Positions 53,637 through 64,000 of a stretch of 64,000 nt of DNA are shown piece by piece. This stretch comes from Gracilariopsis chorda. Taxonomy: Eukaryota; Rhodophyta; Florideophyceae; Gracilariales; Gracilariaceae. A program made the translations under genes and the position numbers. The stretch lies in assembly GCA_003194525.1 (NCBI GenBank), contig NBIV01000106.1, positions 183,173-247,172 on the forward strand, given 5' to 3'. The notes under the pieces are model-generated. The model was given only the letters and a program-made list of their open reading frames with translations. It was not told where the DNA came from and did not search any database. Position 1 is the stretch's first letter. Every line of letters starts with the position of its first letter.

Positions 53637-55747
53637 ATGTCTCAGCGACCATCCTCCGCCGAACCCGTTGTCACGCGGAGTCGTTCCGTCAGTGACGTGG
53701 AACAGGCAGAGATCTCGAAGGTCCCCGCTGGCCACCCTCGACGTGCCACTTTGAAAGGCAATTCGAAGGGCCAAGACTCGTCTAGAGCCCAGAAACCCCC
53801 GCCTAAGGCGTTGAAGGACGCTCCCAACTCTGGTGTCGACCCGGCTTCTGCCGATGTAGCTGCACCCCGGAGGGGAGAACCCGATACCGACGCCCCCCTA
53901 GTGTCCAAGCACAGCTTGATGAGGTGCGTGAAGCACACAATACCCTCGTGGAGGAGTTTGAAGTCCTGCGTGTCAGGTTTGATACCTCTTCTATGAAGGA
54001 TTTGGCTGAGGACATTCGCCTTTTAAGGGCGGATGTCAACACTGTGTTGGAATGTTTTGATGGCCCTGCCAACTATGTTGAGAATGTGGAAACCCGATTT
54101 GATCGTGTCAGTGCCCGTCGGAGGACGTTGGAGCAAACTATCTTTATGGATGACAACGTCCCGGGTGAGGCCGCTGCTGTCTCGCAAAAAGCGAAGCGCG
54201 AGAAGAAACATTCTACCCGCCGCACTCGTAAGAAGCAACCCAAGCACGATCCCGACTCGTCGGATTCCTCCCTGTCTTCACAGGATTCTCACCATTCAGA
54301 TGGTTCGGTGTCGTCGGATTCTTCGTCGGACGATGATCGTCGCCGACGCCCGTCCCATTCTAAACGGTCTTCTTCCACCCAAGGTGTGATTCGCCCCCGG
54401 AGGAAGGGGAGGAAACACTTAGGATTGAGGGAACTCAAATGTACTAATCCCTCTACAAGAGGTTGGTATCGTACCGATATTATCGGCTTGAGGAATCCTC
54501 ATTGGATCTTACACCCCGTGGTACGGGTAAGGTGAAGGACTGCATAAAGCGTATGCAGCTTTCCCTTCGTAACCAGTCCTTTTCTGGAGAGGATCCCATA
54601 TTGGTGTTAGACTTCCTCGGAAGGTTCGTTTCCGAAGCGGACATACTTGGTATGAACGAAGGACAGGCGTTTATTGCCCTACCGTATTTTCTACGTGGCG
54701 TCGCCGAGGATCAATACAACTCTGTAAGAGGTTCTTCCCGAGCCTCCGAAGGAGGTGTAACGTGCTGGCCGGAAGCGGTTCAGTACCTCTTGCGATCCTA
54801 CGCTACGAACAACGCTATTCAGGCGGCTATTCTCGCTCTACGCGATACCCGCCAGAAATCGGAGAGACGGAAACCGAATTCTCGGTACGCCTTAATAAGG
54901 CTTTCCACAGGTGTGGCAATGTTTACTCCTCTGGAGAGCGCTGCACCATGTACATCGATGGATTGGATCCGGCAATCCGTACGCTGGTGGCCCGATATCG
55001 GGAGGATCGTCGTAACACCACCTACCTGGAGTTGATTCAACACGCGCAAGCGGAAGGTGATGCACCTCGAGCTCGTATCCCTGCATCGAAGTCTCGTCCC
55101 GCCAAGGCGTTGATGATGGAAGCCAGTTCACCATCTTTATCGCTAGCAGCGAGTGGACGCCCTTCAAGGGACTACGATAACGTGTACCTCGCTCAGGCCG
55201 GTGCTCAGTCTATTCCAACAACGGAACTGCCGTCCACGACGGATGCGTCCTACGATACAGCTCAGGAGAATTCCCTGCTGTATGTTGACGGACCCGTGTT
55301 CACGGACCTCGCATTCCCTATGCGAATGGTGCCCTCCGGCAAAGTCGTCCCGGATGGAAGGATACCCGCCCAGCGGTGAGACACACGGATGCTCGTTCCG
55401 GTCAGCCGCCCCCACGCTCTGGAGTCATATGCCACATATGTTACGAACACGGTCACATTTCACCGGACTGCATCCTCAATTTGAGAGAAGTAACCCGAGT
55501 GATCAGTAACTATGAAGCCCTTACTCCAGCGGAGAAGCAGACCGTTCCGATTGCATCGTACTTACGAGCGAAGACGGACTTCCCCCGGAATATCCCGGAT
55601 ACGAACCCGCGACACGCGTTGCTTTCCCCTGCTGAGCAGGTCACTAACCCCCGTCTTGTTCGACAAGACACCCCCACTAGCGCTCCACTGCTAGTGGTTC
55701 AGGATTCTGAGACCCCGCCTCAGGCGGAACGGGCTCAAGAAAACTGA
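53637..55747 (+). pseudogene. Gag of the young Ty3/gypsy element, frameshifted
   Basis: Starts at ATG 53637 (MSQRPSSAEPVVTRSRSVSD). It continues through five frames: a coiled coil (QAQLDEVREAHNTLVEEFEV), an Asp/Ser-rich basic linker, the capsid-like helical part (GTGKVKDCIKRMQLSLRNQS, then ETETEFSVRLNKAFHRCGN) and a CCHC zinc knuckle CHICYEHGHISPDC near 55425-55470, which packages RNA. Breaks lie near a C6 run (53893-53898), near a CCC (54447), near 54770 and near 55376. Between breaks the sequence is clean, with no stop codons. Confidence 0.8.
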
Positions 55748-55785
55748 TTTCGGGAGTCTCCCCTACGGGAGAGGCGCCCTCAGAG

Positions 55786-58700
55786 TTGAGGTTGAAAGCG
55801 CCCGAGGCGTCACTGCCTCGCTCCCCGGTCAAAATCCTTACTAGGAAACAGGCCGTCTCAGACGTGAACTCTGAACACTTTAGTGTTCTGCGTCAACCGT
55901 GGAAACGTGTTCGAAACAACCGGTTCCCGGACAGAATTTTGGTAATGGCCAAGAGAAACTACAAGGTATATGCTGACCTTGGCCTTTCCACCCAGTTTAT
56001 TGTGCGCGTTCTCACTGTTTTGGACACAGGTGCAGGCCCGAACTTCATCGTTGAGTCGCTCCTGCCACCGTCGTTGCAGTCTCAGATCCGCCATGGCGTG
56101 ATACCGGATGTCGCGGATGCCAATGATAACCCGTTATCAACAGTTGGGATAATCGACCTGGTCGTGCGCCTTGGCTCCTTTCTTGTGAAACTCAACTTTA
56201 TTGTTTGTCGGAAACTTGCCGCCCCTTTGATCTTGGGATGCGACTTCTGTGACAGATTCGTCGATGCCATCAGGCCCCGTCTAAGACGTGTGGAAATGGA
56301 AGACGGCTCCTCCGTTTCGATCGTACGTCGTTCTCTACGACGTGCCTCGAAGAAGCACGTTCCATTACCTGCTGCGCAGGAACCCCCACCGGCTTCCCGG
56401 GACTCTACAAAGCTCCGCGTTGCCGCGTCTGTCCAACTTCCACCGGAATCCCAAGTTTGGGTACGAGTCACCTCCCGTCAACACGGTTTACGAGTAATTC
56501 AACCCCTTTCATCCTTATATGATAGGTATCAACTCGCCGTGGCGAATGGAGTAGCTCAAATGGAGCCCGGTAAACCGTTCAACGTGCTGGTCGCCAATCT
56601 AGGCTCTACGCCCCAGTCACTGGTGAAAAACCAAGTCATTGGTTCGGTAATGCCCCACCCCACCGCGATAGTTCCCACGAGAATGACCGCCGCCGACGTC
56701 CTCGGTCTCGTTAACTCTAAGGAGGGGGAGGACACTGCCGTCCAAATGCCGAAATGCTCGGATGCTAAGCCGGTTCCAACGAGTTACGACCGGATTGATC
56801 CCGTGAAAGAACTCGAGGAACTTGACCTCGGTCATGTGCCAGAATCGCACTGTGAACGTCTCCGTGAGATGCTATGGAATTTCACCACGATGTGGGATGG
56901 CTCCCTAGGGGAGATTACTACAACGGAGCACCGGATTGACTTGCTACCTGATACCAGGCCGATCGCTCAGCACCCCTATAGGGCAGCCCTAAAGCTCGAG
57001 AAGAGGAAGAACTCCAAGTGGAAAAGATGCCCGAGCTGGAGTAATAGAACCGGTTCAGTCGCCGTGGGCATCCCCAGTGGTACTGGCTCCGAAACCGCAT
57101 GGATCCTGGCGCTTTTGCATCGACTACCGTCGACTGAACGCCGTAACCATCAAGGATGTGTACCCGATCCCACGAATGGATGAGTACATCGATTCACTCG
57201 GAAATGCTACCGTTTTCACGGCTCTAGACGCCAATTGGGGATACTGGCAGGTGCCCGTCAGGGAACAGGACCGCGACAAGACGGCTTTTGTCTGTCACTC
57301 CGGACTCTACCGTTTCAATCGGATGCCTTTTGGTTCGACCAATGCTCCCGCTACATTCCAGCGTGCTATCGACATACTACTGGCTCGCTTCAAATGGCGT
57401 ACATGCCTCGTCTACCTGGACGATATCATAGTACTCTCAGATAATCTGGATGACCACCTCAAACACGTGAGAGATATCACGACCACGCTACGTGAGGCTG
57501 GAGTTACTCTCAAGTTGAGGAAATGTGAGTTCTTTACAGATACAGTGAAGTATCTGGGCCACATAATCCGCCCTGGGCGTGTGATGATCGAGGAAGCTCG
57601 AGTTAAGTCGCTCCGTCAAGCGAAGGAACCCGCCAATCAAACGGAACTACGCTCCTTTCTAGGATTAGTCAACGTCTATCGACGGTTTATCCCGAATTGT
57701 GCGGATATCTCAGCACCCTTGAACGCGCTCTTGCGGAAAGGCCAACCACTGAAATTGGAACCCTTTACGTCCGTGGAGACGGAGGCGTTTAACTTCCTCA
57801 AGGAGGCTGTAACATCAGCACCGATCTTATCGTTACCGAAACCCGGACTACCGTTTACCGTAGACACGGATGCTAGTGACTACCAAGTAGGTTGCGCTCT
57901 CTTTCAGACAACTCCCGAAGGAGAACGAACCCCTATTGGGTACTGGTTACGCTCACTGAATGTTCACGAGTGGAATTACTCCGTCTCGGAGAAAGAGTGT
58001 CTTGCAGTTGTGTGGGCACTCTCCACTCTCCGCCCCTATCTTATGGGTGTGCACTTCACCGTTTACACGGATCACTCGTCATTACGATGGCTCATGACAG
58101 TCTCTGAACCTTCAGGCCGCTTAATGCGTTGGAGGCTCCGCCTTGCGGAATTACACTTCGAGGTGATCTACAAGAAGGGCACAAAGAACGCTCAGGCGGA
58201 CGCGCTGTCGCGTTTACCCACGGATGGTGAAACTCTACCCGCTGGGGACGAGGACATTCCTCGCTTCGTCGTCAACGGTCGAGAACTGGAGAACCCGGAC
58301 CGTGAACCCGATAACTCGGATGAAGAACCCGAATCGGATGATGAACTGGACGCACTACTCGTCTCGGACGATGCTCAGAAATCCCCACAGGGTAATTTCG
58401 TGCCAATACCCCCGGAGGAGATGGTCAGAGAACAACAAGGTGATCCCTTCTGTACTCAGATTCGCGCCCGACTTAATGGCAGTGCGCAACTCCCTTTCGA
58501 GGTGAATGATGTTGGATACCTCGTCAGGACGGTTCAAACAACCCCACAGGTAGTGGTACCGCATACTCTACAATCTAGAGTGTTGCACTTGTCGCACTAT
58601 GCGGAACTTGGTGGACATGCCGGTGGACGGAAACTTTGCCTCACGTTGCGACGGAGTTACTATTGGCCAGCCATGGCTGTGGACTGCTACGCGACTGTGC

Positions 58701-61294
58701 GGTCATGCACGGAGTGTGCCAAAAACCGGGTCAAACTCCGGAAGCACTCAAACGAAGTTGAAGTTATTCCCAGCACGGGCCCCTCTCGAGTTTGTCGCAA
58801 TTGACCTCTTGGGACCGCTGCTCACCACAAAGCGTGGACATAAGTTTTTACTCGTTATCACGGATCGTTTCTCCAAGTTGGTTCGCACCGTACCTTTACG
58901 GAAGATATCCGCTTTCGCGGTGGCGCAAGCCTTCGTCACCCATTGGGTATTTGTCTACGGACCACCGGTTAACATTCTATCCGATAACAGAAAGCAATTC
59001 GCATCGCGATTCTTTGAGGACGTGTGTCGGATTCTCGATATCCAGAATCTGTTCACAACGACCTACCACCCCCGTGTAATGGGCAAGTCGAGCGGTTTAA
59101 CCGAACGCTGTTGGCCTCTCTCCGTTCTTACGTTGCTGATCACCACAAAACATGGGACCTGTACACTGACGCCTTGACGTTTGCGTATAACAAACAGGTA
59201 CACCGTACAACGGGTTTGACTCCATTTGAATTGGTACTTTCGCGTCATCCGCCCGCCGTAGCGTTGGAACCCCAGCCTACGCTGGCAAACTTCCCTTCCG
59301 TGAAGGATTATCGCCAACGATGGAAAGCGTGGCTTACGAAGTTAATCCCGGTCGCCCGGAGCTCCATGGCACGAGAACAGGCCGCGTACAAGCGTGATTT
59401 TGACTCTCGCGTACGAGGTACAGCACCGCCAATTACGGAGGGTGACTACGTCTTCGTCCGTAAGGAGCATCGGAACCCTGATAAGAAGAAACGGCATAAG
59501 CTCTCACCCGTCGCGGACGGTCCTACAAGGTCATATCAGTGGATAACGACACCTTAGTGGTGGAAATGAACGACGCTCACGAGCGGATTTCCCGCGATCG
59601 CGTTGTTATGGCACCGCCACCCTCTGTAGATGTTGCTTACCAAGATGAGAACCAACACACCCCAGTGGAACAACCCACATCTGTGGTTAACAGGCCTTCT
59701 ATATTGCCACACCCTTCAAGGGGACTCTCAGATATACCGTCCTTATCGGACGCAGGCCCGAATGGCCTTTCTTCTCTAACGCCACCGCGCGTTGTCTATC
59801 CCCGCAGTTTGGGGCTTCTACCACTCCCCATGCCGCTCCATCTAAGGAGGGGGAAGAGAACCCTAACTCTCGTCCAGAGACTGAAACCGCTTCGTCGCGT
59901 CATGACAACCGTGGTGCACGGACCTCCGGACACATCGAAAAGGACAATAGTGGACCGAGAGTTCCGTCTACGGACGTTCCATCTTCGCATTTGCGCGCTA
60001 CAGCTACCGCTGAACCCTCTCGAGGAATTTCTACCGCATCTGCGCCAGATCGCACTCCCCACCGGGATTCTAGTCGTCAAAATGCACCACGCAGTGGGAA
60101 GTCTCTCGCCAAAGTGAAATCGTTGCAGGAAACTATTCGCGTTCGCGATAATGAACCGGCTGTGCCGTCGAGCGTTGATCCGCATTCCGTGGGTCACGGT
60201 TCGTCAACAACAGCTACGCTGGATAATGCAGAGCAGGCCCTCGCGGGATCCTCTGAGCCGACTACTCCGGACGTGGTAACTCCTACTGCACGGCAGAACA
60301 CACCGGCCAGGCCGGGCAAGCAAACCGTACAGGACGGAATGAAAACGACCAGCAAGCTGGATTCTGGTTTAGGACAATCGCGCAGTCGCGAACTCACTCC
60401 GAGTGTCTCGGTTGATCCCGACAGTGTCGCCGAAGTCGCACCGGTCACTCCGGAAGGAAAGCACGTCAAAGACGGAAATACTTCGTCGCCGAAGCGAGAC
60501 AACACACCGGCAGCACCGTTGCAACCGCCCTCACGTGAGGAGGCGGAACGCAACACGGCACGGACAACCCTCGACCATCCGTTGCAAACGGCACGTGACC
60601 CCGACACCGTACGGACGGCAAAGGCACCAATTACCGCCCGAGGCGAGTCGACGCGTACTGTACGACGCACCGTGGCGCAACCGACTTCGTCGTCTGAAGC
60701 ACCCCGTCAAGACGGATATCTACACACAAACCTGTGGTTCGCGACCCAGATGCTCATCTTTCAGATGCGTTAGAAGCCCCTCAAAGGGTGTCGTCAATAG
60801 ACGCCCCCTCAAGGAGTGAAGAAACCGCGAAGCGAGATACTTTAACCCACAGCAAGGGTCCCGATACGCACCATCAAGTGGTCGACGCAACCGGCCGTGC
60901 CGAGGACCTCCAGGCCCGCGAAGCGGATGAACCTACCCGGAAACCGGTTAATGACCCCTCTAAGGGCATGGACAGGCAGTACCAAGCCATGCCCCTTCCG
61001 GGGACGATTGTCCAACACCCACCAGTGGTGGTAGAGCCTGCCGTGCAGGACGCGATAATGCGAACACGGCGAGGCCGGGAAGTCTACAAACAGGAGTTTG
61101 TTGTTGACCACATTGTGGAACATTCTTACCATCCAGATGGTTACATCCAGTACCGCGTACGCTGGTACGGTTTCGGGCCCGAATATGATTCGGATGAGCC
61201 GATAGAGCACCTCCCACGTTCGAAAGTGGTTTCATATCATCGCAGGACGCGAACGGGAATCCCGGAATCGGTGATAAACGCCCAAATGGGATAA
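55786..61294 (+). pseudogene. Pol of the young Ty3/gypsy element: PR-RT-RH-IN-chromodomain, frameshifted
   Basis: Protease: VLDTGAGPNFI and LILGCDFCDRFV in frame 55786-57183. Reverse transcriptase and RNase H are in one long frame, 57077-58804: LAPKPHGSWRFCIDYRRLN, FGSTNAPATFQRAI, catalytic YLDDIIVLSD, then DTDASDYQVGCAL, SEKECLAVVWAL and YTDHSSL. Integrase begins with an HHCC finger (LSHYAELGGHAGG, SCTECAKNR), then AIDLLGPL and ILSDNRKQF in one frame and GQVERFNRTLL in the next. A long Thr/Pro/Arg-rich linker (59.5-60.7 kb) changes frame three times. The chromodomain (VVDHIVEHSYHPDGYIQYRV then RWYGFG) ends the protein at 61294 and in related elements directs insertion into marked chromatin. 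About six frame changes are needed. Confidence 0.88.
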
Positions 61295-61507
61295 GCAAAC
61301 CACTGCGGTGGAAGGAAGGAAATGAAGGATCGAGTTGTGGTATGGAAAGGAAGAAAGGAAAGGAAAGAAGAAGGAACACAAGTCAACTTGGATTTTATTG
61401 GATACGATCGATGGAACACCGACTAGTCGAAGGACTACACTACGTCACAAGGTTGCACCCCCATGGTGAGGAAACACGCCCCCTTACGGTTTGGAACCGC
61501 CCCCACC

Positions 61508-62650
61508 TTAGTGGTTATTTCCCTGGAGTCGGGCTATCAGAGCATCCCGAATCGCGGTGACATCGCCACTGGCCTCGTTACCTCCCTGCCCCACTTGGCG
61601 GAGGAACTGAGAGATCACGGCAGCCTGACCCGCAGGGGCCACGTTCGCCTCACCTGGCGTAGAGGACCCACCAGTGGGAAGACCGACCGACGGATTGGAC
61701 GGCTGACTCGCAGGGGCGACTCCAGGAGCATCCATACCATATGGTTCTCCCTCTGCCTCGGCGTGACCGGCACCTTCGTCGGGCTCGTTGTCGAACATCG
61801 GATCCTCACAGTCGTAGACGTTGTAGTACTCATCGGCGTCAAAAAACCCGGTCGGATGCCCCTCGGGGATATATCTCGGTGCAAACCGGAGCTCGTTCGC
61901 TTCCTCCGCGGAGATCTCATGCCCCTCCCAATGGTTGAAGTAGATGAAGTCACCCGCGAGCGGAGTTCGACGCCCTGGCGACAGGTCCTGTATCTGGCTA
62001 CCGGCAGTACGCCCACTATGCTCTAGAGGAACTGAAGCCCAGTCAACCTGGTCGATGAAATCGAGGAGCCCCGCTACTTCGTCAGCGTTTGCCTCACCAC
62101 CTAGTGGGATTCGTAAGTCCAGTGCTCGGATGGCGGCACGGACCCGCAACGGGATGAACCACAGTCTATACTGGTCATAAACCTCCCAGAGGATGAAAGC
62201 CGCTGTGCGGACCACCCATTCGGTGACCACCACGGACCAGAGCCCGGACTGAATATCCTCGATGAGGTATGAGCCGTAATACGTGACCACGGGAGGCAAC
62301 TCGATGTAGCAACCTCGGCACGCTTCGAGATGCGACCAACACGGTGGAATTGGAACGTACCGACCCCGTCGGTTGACCACGTGGATGCGTTCGACTTCTA
62401 CGTTCTGATACGGAATCAAATACCCGAATCGGGACCGTGCTCGCCGCTCAAAGCGTATCATCGACAAGACGTTGGCCGTCGCCAAGCGACGCATATAGCG
62501 GAACTCAGCCCGAATGATCAGTCGTGTCCAGCACACCGCGTCTTGGCGCGCCGCGGGATGCTTCTCCACAAGGAGTGGTTCCAAACCCACGAGGCGGTCG
62601 AGGTACCCCATTTCACCTTGGGTGCGATACAATCCGATGTCGGAGCCCAT
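61508..62650 (-). CDS. Antisense ORF within the LTR retrotransposon, unknown protein
   Basis: An uninterrupted frame, 380 codons from ATG 62650 and open on to 62794 (428 codons), on the strand opposite to gag-pol, between the pol stop and the 3' LTR. I recognise no domain. The N-terminal half is Arg-rich and mixed (PFEYPIPDGMGSDIGLYRTQ, RRARSRFGYLIPYQNVEVER). A hydrophobic/aromatic stretch follows at ~residues 150-185 (LWSVVVTEWVVRTAAFILWE). Then comes an acidic part with FDADEYYNVYDCEDPMFDNE, a Pro/Gly/Ala linker and a terminal amphipathic helix (VTAIRDALIARLQ). No long sense frame competes. It is intact while gag-pol is not. Similarly placed antisense ORFs exist in some plant Ty3/gypsy lineages (family knowledge). 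It could also be part of an unrecognised nested element. Confidence 0.6.
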   Translation of the reverse strand: MGSDIGLYRTQGEMGYLDRLVGLEPLLVEKHPAARQDAVCWTRLIIRAEFRYMRRLATANVLSMIRFERRARSRFGYLIPYQNVEVERIHVVNRRGRYVPIPPCWSHLEACRGCYIELPPVVTYYGSYLIEDIQSGLWSVVVTEWVVRTAAFILWEVYDQYRLWFIPLRVRAAIRALDLRIPLGGEANADEVAGLLDFIDQVDWASVPLEHSGRTAGSQIQDLSPGRRTPLAGDFIYFNHWEGHEISAEEANELRFAPRYIPEGHPTGFFDADEYYNVYDCEDPMFDNEPDEGAGHAEAEGEPYGMDAPGVAPASQPSNPSVGLPTGGSSTPGEANVAPAGQAAVISQFLRQVGQGGNEASGDVTAIRDALIARLQGNNH

Positions 62651-62756
62651 ACCATCGGGGATGGGATACTCGAAGGGAGCCCGGCGAAGCCGTTGTGATG
62701 AGCGAGTAAGACCAACGCCGCGTGCGCGGAAGCGCTGATTTCCCGACCCCGTCAGA

Positions 62757-63138
62757 TTACCGTGTGCACGGTATCGCTTACGCGATTGCGCCAATCCCGC
62801 GAAGTGGTCACGATTGCCGGAACGTCACCCGGGAGCATTCCGTTTCCATCGGTATACATCGCCAGAAGCGCATCATTGAACACCGCAGTCGGGTGAACCA
62901 CGGCGCCAGCGGAGAGTTCATCGCATGTTGCGAAGGCTGCAGCCCGACCAGCATGTCGTTACGACGGCCACGCTGCCATTAGATACCCCTCCCGTGGGAG
63001 CCGCACTCGCATTTCGCCTGTTTGTTGCGAAGGAGTCGAGAGACCGCTCTGCGGTAGAGGCACGGAATGAATCCGGAGAAGTACTGTAACGGTGTGTTGC
63101 TGCCGGCGTTTGTTGTTGTTGCCGTTGTTGTTGTTCAT
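62757..63138 (-). pseudogene. Upstream part of the antisense gene, interrupted
   Basis: From ATG 63138 (MNNNNGNNNKRRQQH) a frame runs to TAA at 62959 and then continues in the same frame, past that stop, as AGRAAAFATCDELSAGAVVH, TDGNGMLPGDVPAIVTTSRD to about 62757. A further frame change would join it to the frame at 62794. The reading looks like genuine protein, so the antisense gene may once have been ~500 codons long. The frame is also open above 63138 to near the polypurine tract but without ATG. Confidence 0.4.
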
Positions 63139-63348
63139 CGTAGATGAAGGAAGCCGAGTAATCGGAGAAGAAGGCCGCGAAAGCGTATGTGTTGTTGGAA
63201 GAACCTCGGAAGAGTTGGTCGCAGATTCGCTGTTCGCAGCTAGGTGCTCGTTACCCAGAGTGGGATGGAGAACCGGCGAACCGGACTTACATTTAAGGAC
63301 CTTTGCCCGGTGCTTCCGTCGCCATCGTGGATGTCGTATTCGCACCTC

Positions 63349-63360
63349 AGGAGGGGGATA
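63349..63360 (+). promoter_or_regulatory. Polypurine tract
   Basis: AGGAGGGGGATA lies directly before the 3' LTR's TGAAGTG. It is the expected primer for plus-strand DNA synthesis in LTR retrotransposons. Confidence 0.85.
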
Positions 63361-64000
63361 TGAAGTGCAATCCTCAAGGAGGAAGACTCAGCGATGCCCT
63401 GTGGACTTGTGTTTTTGCCGCTTTCGCGTGTTTATGATTACTACCGCTATTAGCGGGTGTCTCAGCCCTCAGCGGATCCGCACTGTGCGCCAGGTGCACA
63501 CCTGTGCATGCGCCGTGTGCCGCCCAAGGCGTGAGTGGACCACGTGTGACACGGATAGTCAAGAGGAGGTTGGCACCACGGTGTGGACATTTAGTTAACT
63601 TATATTTATTATTTATTATTTATCTACGCTACAGTAGGGAGATTACTACACTATATAGTGGCTCGGCGACCTCGCCCTGACACTGAGTAAACTTCCCCAA
63701 CCAGGGTTCTTGGCTCTAAGTCTTTTCCGCTTTCGCGAGTCTTCTACACTCCTCGGAGGTAAAGCCGCGTTACTAACGGTAGACCTATCCACCCTGCGTC
63801 ACTAGGAGTATCACCGCCTTGGCACTTGTCACTTAATTCACCACCGCCGTGTTCTCGCCCCTGTATAGGGTTTCTTTGTACCTTTTTCGTGGTCCCGTTG
63901 GCCACACCCCCGTCGCCCCCAATCGGGCATCCCCCGTATTTCCCTTACCCACTTCTCGTGGTTCTACCCCTTTGTGTGGTTGCTCGTCACCGCTGACGCG
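63361..64000 (+). repeat. 3' LTR (truncated by the window end)
   Basis: Copy of 52664 onward. It carries 44 extra bases at 63599-63642 (AT-rich TTTATTATTTATT repeats then CTACGCTACAGTAGGGAGA) just upstream of the TATA-like CTATATAGTG. From 63800 on it is repeatedly one base shorter than the 5' LTR in runs of G, C or T. Confidence 0.92.

Larger units (their letters stand above)
52664..64000 (+). mobile_element. Ty3/gypsy chromovirus-like LTR retrotransposon (3' end outside window)
   Basis: Two direct LTR copies starting TGAAGTGCAA (52664 and 63361) bracket gag, protease, reverse transcriptase, RNase H, integrase and a C-terminal chromodomain, then ~2 kb with an antisense frame, a polypurine tract and the 3' LTR, which runs off the window. 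This gene order and the chromodomain define the Ty3/gypsy chromovirus type (family knowledge). The LTRs are almost identical, so the insertion is recent. It lies within the older minus-strand element. The primer-binding site is not assigned because the 5' LTR's end cannot be fixed without the complete 3' copy. Confidence 0.92.

Noticed and set aside
53880-61300. Programmed frameshifting between gag and pol
   Set aside because: About eleven frame changes, several within single domains, cannot be one programmed event; indels or sequence error fit better.
61463-62026. 187-codon sense-strand frame downstream of pol
   Set aside because: Lies opposite the longer antisense frame, has Arg/Thr-rich shadow composition and no motif.

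Overview
The window looks like nuclear DNA of a photosynthetic eukaryote, most probably a red alga of the compact, intron-poor kind (inference). The genes are long uninterrupted reading frames of clearly eukaryotic families: a RECQL4-like helicase, an eIF4A3-type DEAD-box helicase, a NET-domain protein and an NDUFAF4-like factor. They sit beside proteins with plastid-type N-termini: a CCB2/CCB4-like cytochrome b6f assembly factor and a plastid-type methyltransferase. There are no operons, no bacterial ribosome-binding sites, no CRISPR array and no RNA gene that I could support.

Layout. Positions 1-11 kb are gene island A: a small hypothetical protein, the RecQ helicase, a plastid-targeted small protein, the methyltransferase and the NET-domain protein. 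Positions 11-21.9 kb are a gene-poor spacer with strong hairpins and faint coding relics. Positions 21.9-30.5 kb are gene island B: a Tim17-like membrane protein divergent from a PPR-like protein, eIF4A3 convergent with the CCB-like gene, an NDUFAF4-like gene and a plastid membrane protein. From about 30.8 kb to the end the window is almost entirely transposable elements.

The mobile part contains a PIF/Harbinger element with defined terminal inverted repeats and TAA target duplication (30821-34086). Two copies of a ~700-bp TIR element and two copies of a ~375-bp MITE-like element lie here and inside the gene islands. A four-copy hairpin-bearing repeat family brackets an eroded Helitron (about 39.8-45.6 kb). 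A decayed minus-strand Ty3/gypsy element (48.8-52.6 kb) has been interrupted by a young plus-strand Ty3/gypsy chromovirus-type element (52664 to beyond 64000).

The young element is the most interesting object. Its gag-pol is readable end to end only by changing frame about eleven times, although the two LTRs are nearly identical. Between pol and the 3' LTR it carries a long uninterrupted antisense frame (61508-62794) that I do not recognise. Antisense ORFs in this position are known from some plant Ty3/gypsy lineages; one in an algal element would be worth describing. Many LTR-LTR differences are one-base homopolymer differences, so part of the frameshifting may be sequence error rather than biology.

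Within the gene islands, mobile elements lie directly in regulatory space: one MITE ends 17 bp before the RecQ ORF's first ATG, and a TIR element occupies the shared upstream region of the CCB-like and NDUFAF4-like genes.
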